From contig VCMS01000110.1 of the NCBI GenBank assembly GCA_022539475.1, forward strand, positions 162,385 to 214,687: a DNA stretch of 52,303 nucleotides. The letters run 5' to 3'. The translations under genes and the position numbers were made by a program. This DNA is from Gracilaria domingensis. Lineage: Eukaryota > Rhodophyta > Florideophyceae > Gracilariales > Gracilariaceae. Shown piece by piece: positions 10,582-21,200 of this stretch; the first letter of the stretch is position 1, and every line of letters starts with the position of its first letter. The notes under the pieces are model-generated. The model searched no databases, had not been told where the DNA came from, and saw only the letters and a list, made by a program, of their open reading frames with translations.

Positions 10582-13080
10582 ATGGCGCCGCATCTTGGAA
10601 GTGCGAAGAAGACAAAAGAAGGAGGGAAGGAGAGTAGTCAGGGAGCACAGAATCCGGAGACAAGTATGAGCTCTAATGCGGGGAAAGAGGAACCCGCACC
10701 GGGGGACAAAGTGACTCTTCTGATCGCGGGGAATGGAGGGGATAAGGTCCCAATTGGCACGGCTGATGTGGTAGCCATCGAGTCTGCTGGCGACGGCAAA
10801 GAGTATCGAAGAGAAATGCATCCTCACACACTGAAAGGGAAGCCGGGAGAGGATATAGTCGGTATATGGCGAGTTGATGTATCGAAGGGGCTCCATACAC
10901 CGTACCGGTATCCCTTTAAGTGTACGGATGAAGACTCCATTCCGAAGACCGTTGCAGACTTAAACAAAATGGGTTTCTATGCTTGGGACTTGAAATTTAT
11001 GGCTTCAGGTGAGACCGTCCAGAACACCACGCCGCAGATGCCCAGAAAGAAATCAGGGCATACCAACGCGACGTCCACGACAGGATGGAAATGAGTGCGT
11101 ATGCCGGAAACACCGAAACCCCCGCGTACACCGAGTGGGAAGCACTTGCCACCTTAAGTATCCCAGGCCAAAACACCAGGCAAACAACAGAAGAACAAAG
11201 GGGGGCAGGAAGTACCGCCCCCAGCGCCTCAGCCTGTGCTTAAAACTCCATCTAAGCAAGACCAGGGTTGTACAACGGTAGGAACTGCACAATTGACCAC
11301 AACTCCGGAGAGTGCCGTCTCTGCATTACGGAAGCAACCAGCGATGAATGTCCAGTCTGGGTCGTCCAGAAAAAGCACTGCTGAAGCGATTGCAATGGCT
11401 GGGAGTCACAGTGGAGCTAGGATGGAAGTTGTGGATGTGGACGAAGTGGATGATGATGACGTTGTCTTGGTGAAGGAGAGCTTGGCTGGAAACGTCAATG
11501 AACTATTCGACGAAGGTGATGAATTACCTTCGAGTGACGTGGATATGAGTCTCGCGTCGCTCAAGTTCACCCTGGACCATTATGAGTACGAGTCTGTGAA
11601 GGTCGACGTCGACCTAATCGAGATCCCGGACGCAACTGTGAGAGGGACAGTTCGGGAGCATGTTGAAGCTCTGAAGGCGGAGATTCGAAGGAAAGGGTTT
11701 CTTCAGGCCCTTGGAACGATGATTGTTGCTATTTTGATCACTGGTAAGTCCGAGAAGGAGATGGTGGAGGGCATTCGCGTGAAAGTTACTTGTATCCTCA
11801 TAGATGGAGCTCATCGTATTGTTGCACTCAAGGAAGTATGTTAGGAGGATGCGAAGATAAGAAAACTGCGTAAAGGACTTACCGTTTCCTTATGGAGAAG
11901 AAAGCATGAACAAAAGATGAAAACGAGGGAGCTTCTGAGCATGGGTAATGCTTTGAACGATGGACTGAAGCAGGCCCGACTTATGAACTTCGCCGACAAG
12001 GTTCATTCCATTGTATCCTTTATAACCGCGATGGTTGAAGAGGAGAAGAAAGTGTTGAATAACATGACAAGAACCGCTGTTGCGGGTGCCTTAATTGTAT
12101 GCGGAATCATAGCTCAGTACCATATCAGGCATCTATCGAGATTTGCGGAGATAGGTTTGAAGGTGGCCAAGAGTCTTCGATTGCTGAAGCATTTGGAAAA
12201 TGTGTGTCGGGAGTATAATGAAATTGGTATTACATCTATCTCCAGTGATGAGTTCTTTTCTATGGATGAGGACACAACCGATTTCACCCTCGACACCCTG
12301 GCAGCATATTTTGCGAGGAGACGAGAGTCCAAACTGAAGGGCCGCTTTGAAGAAATACGAAAGTATTTCTTTATATGCTGCCGGTCTTTAAATGAGCTGG
12401 CCGTTGAAGTATCGAAAAGAAAGAGACTCTCTCTGAAGGAAGTATACGAGATGCAGATTGAATTCACTAGGTTTGAGAAACTCAGTCTCCGTGAGTATCA
12501 TGCGACACAGGCCGCACGCCTGGAAACTGCAGCGATAAAGAAGCTTTGGGGCGGAAAGATATCGAGAAGGATGGCTTATGCTCGTGAAAAGCTGAAGAAG
12601 TCCATCGGGATGGATTTAAATTCGACTGTGGGGCCGTCTGCTACGGCGGAAGGGGGAAAAGCGATCACTTTTACGACCCAAGTCACTAAACCGGATACTC
12701 GGGCGTCGCGTTCTAAACTTGTTAAGGCGAAGAATGCCGAGGAAGACGTTCAGGAATTGGTGAGCGACGTGATTTTAGTGGAGCCAAGTGGTACGGGGTT
12801 GAGAAGGAGCACCAGAAGAAGTCGTCGACGAAGGAAGATGATAAGCGATAACAACCCCAGGGCTCAAAAGAAGGTGAAAGTAAGCGAGGTGCCCCAAGAT
12901 GAAACATTCGTCATCGATCATCTGCGTAAGCTTGGGGGAAAGGGGTCAGAAGCTTCCTCAAAGCTCATCAAATCTCCTTCAGCAGCGACACGGACTCTGA
13001 TTCAGCGCCAAATGTTGAGACGCGAGGAGACGACACGGATCCTTTCGACGACGACAGAGTCCCGAAAATTCTACTCCTAG
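10582..13080 (+). pseudogene. ParB-like domain protein, probable N-terminal part of oxygenase copy 1
   Basis: Starting at ATG 10582, the first about 140 residues are unrecognised (YPFKCTDED, YAWDLKFM). A helical and disordered linker then runs in the third frame, with a return to the first frame near a G6 run (11200-11205). From about 11584 comes VDLIEIPDATVRGTVREHV, then CILIDGAHRIVALKEV; the DGAHR codons are 11803-11817. This fits the ParB/Srx-like fold, whose hallmark is DGxHR, and the following LLSMGNALND resembles the segment after it in ParB-type proteins. A TAG (11842-11844) interrupts in frame. After a long helical region, RRSTRRSRRRRK and a KKVKV patch match the basic N-terminal part of the oxygenase at 42682-44607. 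This suggests ParB and oxygenase are one polypeptide here. ParB folds bind CTP or act as nucleases in bacteria; the role here is unknown. Confidence 0.55.
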
Positions 13081-14401
13081 GGCTGAAGAAGGCAGACGAA
13101 GGACCTTACGAGGGGGGGGGATTCGTGGTTGAAATTGTTGAAAGTTCCTACCAAGTGGCATGCTGGAGTGGATGGGATTAAGTCGGTATATCCGTGGATG
13201 GATGCGATACATCTCCGGAAGGAGCACCGAGGCCATTTGCTCGAGCCGAAGGACTTTAAAGAAGTACATCATGCTGTGTTTTGGCATGCTGCGTCTCAGG
13301 GTCAGAAGCTTCTCAACAAGGCGGTAGGAGAGGGGAAGGTTGATAATGGGACCCTATGGGCAGAGGCAGTTAAGAGCGATTCCGTCGCGTACATGTATTT
13401 TGTGAACAAGATGGTTGAGCTTCGGGAGAGAGGTTTCTGTATTTTGGAAGGCTTTGCTTGTGACAAAGACCTTTTGAAGATGACTGAAAGTCTTAGCAAG
13501 CTCATCGATGGGATTATAAGCGTCGAGGTATTGGCCTTCTTCAAAAAAAGTTTCGAAGAAGCCCCAGACCTCAAGGTACCAAAGAATCGAACTACATGGA
13601 TTTCTTTAATCAACGCGGACAATGGGAGGTATATGAGGACAAGGAGGGGGTATAGTGGACAAGCTGGAGAATAGAGCGGAAACGCATTTGCTTTTCAAGA
13701 AGAGGGCGTTGTTAGATGCTCAGCTTGGTCAGATATGTGCGGCGTTGGGGCTACAAGACAACAAGCAACCGAATGAGAGAATGTATGCACCGAAAACCGA
13801 AGGGAGGATTTTATGTACCGGAGTGACTTGCCAGCGACAGCAACTATATACCGACTTCGAGACCTTGACAAACGAAGACAAGCTGGAGGGGAAGAACCAG
13901 GGGTACTTTGTGATGGTCTCCAGAACTGTGTCGTTCCCACTTTGGATATGTGAAGGATTTCACAGTCACTTTGCTGTAACAGCAAAGGCATTTAAAGGGT
14001 TGGCACGAGGAATGGTTGTGAGAAAGTTCTTTGTACCATCTATGTCTGTATTTATTGGGAGGAGGGATGTATTTCATGCCGGTGCGGGCACTAAAGATGG
14101 AAGATTTCGGGAGAACCCACTGTTTCGCTACCATATGTATATGGTACCAGAGAAGTACAGTTTGCCGGATGCAGTTCTTCTGAATCACCATTTTCTACCG
14201 ACTTTTGTGGAAGAAGACGATCTCATGGGAATGAAGTACAACACAGTTGGTTCTGCGGTGGACATCGAATTGGTGGAGAATGGGGAGGACGAGGACGAAG
14301 AGGATGAGTTGATGGTCGAGGAAGGGGACAGGGAGGAAGAAGACGAGAACTATGAAGCGCAGGGGATGGAGGAAAGGACAGAAAATGGGGAGGAGAACTG
14401 A
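13041..14401 (+). pseudogene. 2OG-Fe(II) oxygenase-like protein, copy 1 (broken)
   Basis: This aligns along its length with the protein at 42682-44607: VHHAVFWHAA, RGFCILEGFA, MYAPKTEGRIL, GYFVMVS, VFHAGAG, RYHMYMVPEKYSLPDAV and an acidic tail. The fold is that of a double-stranded beta-helix dioxygenase that uses iron and 2-oxoglutarate. The first iron ligand is changed: the HxD motif reads Y-T-D (Tyr codon 13847-13849), where copy 2 has H-T-D. The distal His (in FHAG) and the Arg (in RYHMYMV) remain. A frame change sits at a G9 run (13112-13120), another just upstream of it, and another near 13640-13670. The copy is probably inactive as an oxygenase even if translated. It is continuous with the ParB-like part upstream. 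Confidence 0.7.
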
Positions 14402-14634
14402 ACGAGCCATGAATTTAGGATTTTATGATATTGCAGTTGACGAGTGGAAATCTGGAGATGTCTTCACCATGTTTTGTTGTTGTTGAAGATATTGATTTTT
14501 GTTTTGCGTAAAACCTATGTCACAAGTGCTATATAAATTTTCATATGTTTCCACAAAGGGACTTCATTAAGAAAGAGTTAAATGTTTGTTCTTTATCCAT
14601 GTACTACTAATAATTATCGTAGTTAGTGTCTAAA

Positions 14635-15247
14635 TTATTTCTCCAATAGATGTCGAGTCTGGGGTCTAGGATGCTCTCCGAGTGCACACAAGTACCTCTT
14701 GAGGTTGACCCGTGATTCGTGCTTGACGATACCCGCACACACAAGAAGTGCAACGAATAGGGTGTTTGTAAGAAGAGGGGGAATACCTCTAAACATACGA
14801 AAGGCTGATGGTTCTAGCGACTCAGAAAGCGTGTGGGCAAAGAATACTGGGACTACTCTGTTCAAAAACATTCCGATGGAGAGCAATACATCATGGAAAA
14901 AGAGAGCCTTTTTGAAGGAGTGTAGGACACAACGGATGTAGAGACAGAGCCTTTCCCATCGAGTTCCTACGCGGTGCGAGAGCGATACAATGTTGTTAAA
15001 GGTGTTGCCTGTAGAGTAGAAGACAGAGAGTGCGTTCAGGACGATAGTGAATAGGCCGAATAAAAAATCTACTAGGAAAAAACGCTATATAAGCTGTTCT
15101 GACAGAATCTATAAGATTGGAGGGGGATGGACGGAGTTGATAGGTGACGAAGATGGAGAGATTGAGAGTGAAAAGGCCACCGACCTCTATACCCAAGTTT
15201 TTATTCCTCAATATGGAGGAGGTGCTCGTCATGTGCGAGGGAATCAT
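14635..15247 (-). pseudogene. Fragment of a putative membrane protein (broken)
   Basis: Read on the minus strand, about 200 codons show protein-like sequence across one frame change near 14990. Included are SHRVGTRWERLCLY, an amphipathic FKKALFFHDVLLSIGMF, and two hydrophobic stretches (VVPVFFAHTL and LLTNTLFVALLVCAGIV). It ends with KHESRVNLKRYL and a basic tail. It resembles the C-terminal part of a multi-pass membrane protein, but I cannot name the family. It may instead be chance open frame. Confidence 0.3.
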
Positions 15248-15262
15248 CGGTTCGAGATCTAG

Positions 15263-18250
15263 GGTAGCGTAATCTTTGCGGCATGTCAGGGAAAGGAGCG
15301 AGGTCCAAAAGAGAAATAGTGTAACATGGTTTTCAGCACGACAACACCGCGTCCCAGCAAACTAGATCGCACCCTCACCGGGCCGGCGAGCGCAGGCTGG
15401 TGCGCCCGCGGCAGGCGGGTGGCGCGCAGGCCTCGCCTGTCGTGCGTGACACCGGACGCTGGGACGCCGGCCGTTCGCGAGATAGAGTCGCGGTGCGGGC
15501 ACGGGCGGCGACCGATTCCGGCCGCCGCGTTGTGCCGGACGAGGCGTAGCGATCGGAACGCTCGGGTGCACAGCGCGGCAGACCGGGCGCTCCTTCACAA
15601 CCCCGCAGCTCGGGCCGTGCGGTTATACAAGCAAGCGAAGTCGACTCGATCGTGCAGGTAAGACGATTGAGTGAGCTATGGATTGCTCGACCACGCGACG
15701 TTGCGTGTCGGACGTGGTGCCGTGTGCGACTATAGGAATGGATATCGCACAGTATGAAGAGTCATCGGAAGTCGGTAACGATACTCGCATAGCTAGTATG
15801 CGAGCGGCCAATGGGGAGACGCATTCAGCGATAGTCCGCGGCCGGCAGGCGCGTCGTAGGCCAGTTCGGGTCGTAGATAGGATGCTCGTAGGAGAGTCTT
15901 CAGGGAGCCGCAGAATGGCTATAACGAGAATGTGATGCGAATCTATAGCTGAGACGAGCATCGGGGCGAGACGAAGCGCATGAAACTAGTAGAGCGCTTG
16001 GGCCAAAGGAGACGCGGCTGTGAATGTAAGTATACGAAGAAGCGCGCCTATGTAGCCAGGCTAACTAATGAAGCAAAATAACCTGAGGGGTGGCGAACAG
16101 CATGGCTGGAGGAGGATTTTTAGAGGTAGGAAATGCTTGACCTGGAATATATAATCCGACAGACTCTGGGAAGAGGTTTAAATACGCGTGAGGTTAAAGG
16201 GTGGGTCTTCCCAGATACTTTCGTGACGGGGTGTGGTCATGTAGTATTTCATAGAGCCTGCTTGAGCTCATTCATGAAGTGCGGGCAGTGATGAGAGTTT
16301 GCACCCGGACGAAATGTGAGCTTCTTCAGCATCGAGGTTCGTCTGGTACTGTTGAAAAGTGATGTTCGTTGCATGGTGGGAAGCATCCAGACTGGATACG
16401 TAGAGAAGAAGCAGCGTCGATTGTGTTTAGTACGGGGATTTTCCGTAGCGTGTGGGCTGTGTATTGCGAAACCATTGCGCCGCAGTGTGAAGACAGTTTC
16501 GTTTTTCGAATTTCGTAACGTAAAGGCGAGTAAAGGGTGCTTCGATGGTTATAGAGATGAGGTACATTTCTTCATTAAAACGGTGGGAACTGTTTGCGAG
16601 TTCTATAACTAGGACCAGCTCTACTATTCAACGCGCTTCTTTAAAGATGAGCGATGCTACTGAACGATGTTGGGGAACAGGGTTTTCATAAACGATTGTT
16701 AAACTGCGTTCTTTTTATACTGTACTATGAGACGAGACAGTGAATATAGTAAGGAATAGGTACATGGATGATGAAGGGAAGTGGTAATATGAGAGGGGGC
16801 GGAGCTGGTTGAGAAACAGGGACATTGGCTCGAATTTTTCACTGAAATTGCATTTTATGAAGAGAAAGAGCCAAGAGCGTTGTTATCAACACAGGAGTTA
16901 TCAAGAAAGCCGGGTTCTAAGGGTACAGTGGTCGGTGAATTAGCGCGTACTATATACATGACTAAGGGTTTTACTGAACGCCGTGATAGATTCCGCGAGC
17001 GCTTACGCTCACGGAGATACGAGTTGTCGTCCTTCTGTCACTCGTTTCGGTATGCCCTATCCGTTTGTATCCCGTGGTATCCGGTTTCCGTTGCCTCCGT
17101 TCCCAGTTTCCGTTCGTTCCCTCCCTTCCGTTCCTTCCATTCTTCCGCGCCCGATACGTTCCCGCTCATTGAATCTGATCATGAGCGGCAAAGTCTCAGT
17201 CGATCGTGGAAGTGGCGTGGATCCACTAGGCGATGAGGAAGAGGTGTCGCAATAAGAAGATTAAGAGCGATGTTTTGCGGAGGAAAATGAAAAGGGGAGG
17301 ACAAGGCGTGAGTGACTGGTGGGTCGATGGCTATGTGGGGTGCGCCTAGCGGGCGATTGGACCCGCCTTGGTGCGGACATGCGTCGGACTGACGAAGGAA
17401 GGTCACAGAATTTATTGCTAGGGAGCTAAGGGGATTGAAGGAGTGGACAAAGAGCTTGGAGCCAGGTCGCAGTGCAGGAGGCTGGGAGGGGAAGCTAAAG
17501 GAACTCAGTAAAGAAGCGGGAGGATGTACGTCTAGTCCGAGGTACTCCAGTGACCTCCTGCGCTGACGCGATTTTGAACGGGCGTCGGGTCGGGGTCGGG
17601 GTCGATAGGGCCTAGGTGGATGCAGATGAGGATCGCGAGGAACTTTTGTGCCGGCGTACGGAGCAGCTTTGGGTGACGGATGAAATGTTGCAGTAATGAA
17701 GGAAAGAAGAGGGGCGAAAGAGGAAGGTACGTGGAAAAGACGGCCAATCGTGGCGAAGGAAAGCTAGAGCAGTAGAAGGGTGGGAAGAGTGAGATGCCGA
17801 ATGGAGATTCGGAGGGACGACAGAGGAGGAGAAGAATGGAAGAGGCGAACAAAAGAAGAAGACTAGGGGTTTGAAGGTGTCGGGGGGTGTGTTCCAAAGC
17901 CCGTTGTGGAGGGAAGCAGCGTGGTGTGGGATATCAGGAGAAGTGGACCTGGCAGGATGTGAAGGAAGGGAAGGGAGGAGGAACGGAGCGATGATGTGGC
18001 GAAAGCGTTTGGGCCGTTGTCTTTCGCAGATGCGGAGATAGAGGAGGGTGGTGGCGGTGGGCTCTTGTAAGTGAATGCAACTTGAAGTGGTATGGGGGTG
18101 GCGAGATGCATGCGCGCGATTCCATAAGATGAATATTGTACTAGGTAGTACGTAGTCAGATGAGACTATTGCTAGAGTATCATTGGTAAGCAGAATTAGC
18201 GAAAGTAAAATATGGTTTCGGCAGCAGGTGGCATACATGATCGTCCTCAA
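15263..18250. other. Gene-poor tract with GC-rich and purine-rich segments
   Basis: I see no recognisable gene. The part at 15350-15900 is GC-rich with many CG dinucleotides. At 17180-17570 there are short gene-like pieces on the plus strand (MSGKVSVDRGSGVDPLGDEE; LKELSKEAGG) in changing frames, which could be a decayed element gene. From 17690 to 18060 the plus strand is purine-rich, which makes long but meaningless open frames on the minus strand. Confidence 0.35.
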
Positions 18251-21200
18251 ACGGCAACAAAAATCACGTGCCTATACGTTTCATTTCGCGACCATCATAC
18301 TGAGCAATGCGTAGGGCGGTATACGTCAACTGTCTGTTGAGGCTTGAATTGGAGAGAAAGAGACCTAGTACAGATGGACGAGCGTAGTATACAAAACAAT
18401 TGAAATTAATTTGTTTTGCACACTCAGGTCCTATACGCACAAATTTTTTGCAGATTTTTTGAACTATATTTCAGTACCGTATAATTCGTGTGGTTTCTAG
18501 TGCAGGCGTAATAGCAAAAACGACGAACACAGACGGTAACTGATATGCGCGTTGGACCGCTGTTCTATCCGGGCAATACCTTAGTCAGCTTTTAGATGAT
18601 AAAGGATATTCGAACCGCAGAAGGCGACCAATATTACAGTGGCTAACTGTGGGTAGGGAACAACGTCCATTTAATAATGTGCATAGAGGTGGACCAGTAA
18701 GTTTATTGTTTCGCTTACCTCTTTAAAAAACTCTTTCCCACTATCAATAAGCGTTCTGCAGCAGACTCGCGCACGATTTCAGTCCGGTGATATTCCCTAG
18801 CCTTCAAAGCTGAGAACTCGGGGGTTGCATATAGGGGAGCAGGACTCGGACCTCCTGTGAATCCTCTCCCGTGTTCTCGGGTTTGTCTACACCTCCGTCC
18901 TTAGGCGTATCCCTCTCGTACACGCAGCCGTCTTCCGCTTGGCGTTCCACAACCCCTATCTCGATCACTCGGTTTTCGCGCAACGGTCAAACTCGCACGG
19001 ATTCACCATCTGCGCCTTGTCCCCTGTCCGGTGGTGGTCAACTTCCGCCTCCGGCGACGGGTTTACCGCAGTGGAAACTGGATCGGCCCTCTTGTTCCAG
19101 TCCAACCAGTGTCCCAACCCGCATTGCAGGGCCGCGTGGGCGTTTCGTACGGCTAAGAAACTCGACACAACGTTGGGGACCCGACTCGAACTAAAATACC
19201 GACACCGTTTCTTACGGGGGCTCCGTGGTTCCATCCGCAAGGCTTGGAGCCTGGAAACATTCCCTCAGCCGTCGAGGCGTACTATGACCCGCATGGGCAC
19301 GCTGGTCCACTCCAACAGAGGAAGCGCGTGCCACGTCCTCGCGATGGGCCGCTCTGCGCGTGAGTTCCCTTGAGACTGGTGAGACTCGTACCCCGTGATT
19401 TTCCTCGTGCGCCGCACCTGAGTGTTGCAGTCTCACAGTTTGAACAAGCATCGTGCGGGGCGGTCGTGGTTGCGGACCAGACTCCCTCGCGTGCGTCTGC
19501 ATTTGTCCGCTCGCTGGTCATCACAAGAAGTCGCCCCCAACAAAAAGATCCCTCTCCATAGGTTATGTTTCCGGAGGTCAGTTGGCTGGGTGATGACGCG
19601 AGGCGACATGGGACAAATGTTGTCTGCAACTTATTTATAGAAGGCGCATCGACTCCGTTGAACTGTGCCGTTTGACGCTCGCCTGATATCTGTCTAAACA
19701 ATCGGCGAAATCCAGCTTATGGGGAGCGCATAATCTTGCCATTGGGTTGCCCGCGCTGTGGTATGTGGAAGTCGCTTCCCACTCTACTTACCGTTTCGCC
19801 TCACCAGGACATGTGTGCCTAGTAGGCGGGCCTCCGTCCGACATCTTCGCTGTTGACTTAATTTATACAGATACCGCTCCCCCGGTTCGCCTGCAGGTTC
19901 GCCAACTTCCTGCAGCGGAGCATATAGAGTCCCGTCGGGTTTCGACACACGTGCTCGCGCTCCAGAGTGCGGGGTATGCTTATACCCGTGAATATCAAGA
20001 AAAGCAGCGACCCCTGACGCAAATAGAGAAAATCTTTGCTCAATCTATTGGTAACACGCCTGAGGTTGGAGTCGCAGATTTTACAGTATCGGAGCGGTGC
20101 TCGTTGCAAATAATCTGCTTGCAGAGCGTAGTGTTTATTCGCAAACTTGTAGAGGCCGAAATACGTGAAGCGGGCAACACATTCTGGCCATCCGTCACGA
20201 GCAGTGCTAGCTTTCCCTCAGCGCATGTCGCAGTACGCTTTCCGAACGTGGAGGACCTCGTCTCCACGATTAGATAACGGGTGCTGTGGTCATTCATACT
20301 ACACTCTGTGCCGCAGATTCACACTCACTTTGCCGCCCATGCGTCCTCCACCGAGGCTCAAGCCGCGCTCGCCGTTCCTGCCTCGCCCGTTATGCCATTC
20401 ACGTTGTGATCCGGAGGCATCGCGCCGTCTCCATCGGCTGCCACGGCTTTCCTCTACTTTATGACTCGAATTATCCGAACAAAATTGCGAGTGGCCGCAC
20501 CAATCCAGTCCAGGCGCACATCCCTCCTCTGCCATGCCAGGCTCCCAGCAGCCCTGGCAACCTACCGTATACTCCCCGGCAAATTTTGTTGCCGCGCCGT
20601 TACGGAAATCCACGCCACTAAGTTCCTGCTCTGTCGCACGACGCCCGTATGAGCGGCCGGTGTTCGAGAGAGCTACGATACGTACACGCGTCGAATGCAT
20701 GCCGGCCGCGACTTGAACCACCATTGTCCAGGTCCGATGCTCCCCCTTCTGATCGCGGATATTTACCGCCGCCATGCGCGCTGTTGCGCGTCTTACGTTT
20801 CACCCTGCGTTGATTGCCTCTCATACCGTTCGCCTGTGTTTGCCGATCAACGCGATTTCCATGTGGTATATATGCGAGCTCAAGACTCTGAGTGTCGCAG
20901 ATCTGCGCGCTCTTCTGTACGCACCACTCGTTGCACTTCTCCCATTCAGCGTAGGATTGAGCAAATCATCGACATGTTTAATAAGATTACCCCTGTCAAT
21001 GAGTCAGTGTCCTCTGTGGTCTCCGTCTCGTGTTCACCTCGGCTGAGTGTGATAGCCAATATACCTCCCTCTCTCTTTTCGTTGGGCCTAGCGCAGAGTG
21101 CTTGGCGCTGAAGTGATGTGCTGAACTGCGATGAGCTTTCTGTGTTTCACTCAGACGGACACGCGCAGCTCGTCGCCGTCTAAGTGTGGGATCGTAGGTT

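Noticed and set aside
11092..11157. In-frame TGA (11092) and TAA (11155) read as stop codons inside the ParB-like gene, as if codons were reassigned
   Set aside because: The third frame reads better here (helical, charged segment with EIRAYQRDVHDRMEM), so these stops lie in a stretch where the frame has shifted; there is no evidence for a changed code.
17612..18250. 212-codon minus-strand frame
   Set aside because: It mirrors a purine-rich plus strand; the product has no family signature and looks like composition-driven open frame.
18720..19700. Ribosomal RNA fragment
   Set aside because: The GC-rich text looked rRNA-like at first, but I could match no conserved rRNA segment on either strand.
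19747..20277. 176-codon open frame as a gene
   Set aside because: It starts at TTG, has no family signature, and its length is within chance for a window of this size.
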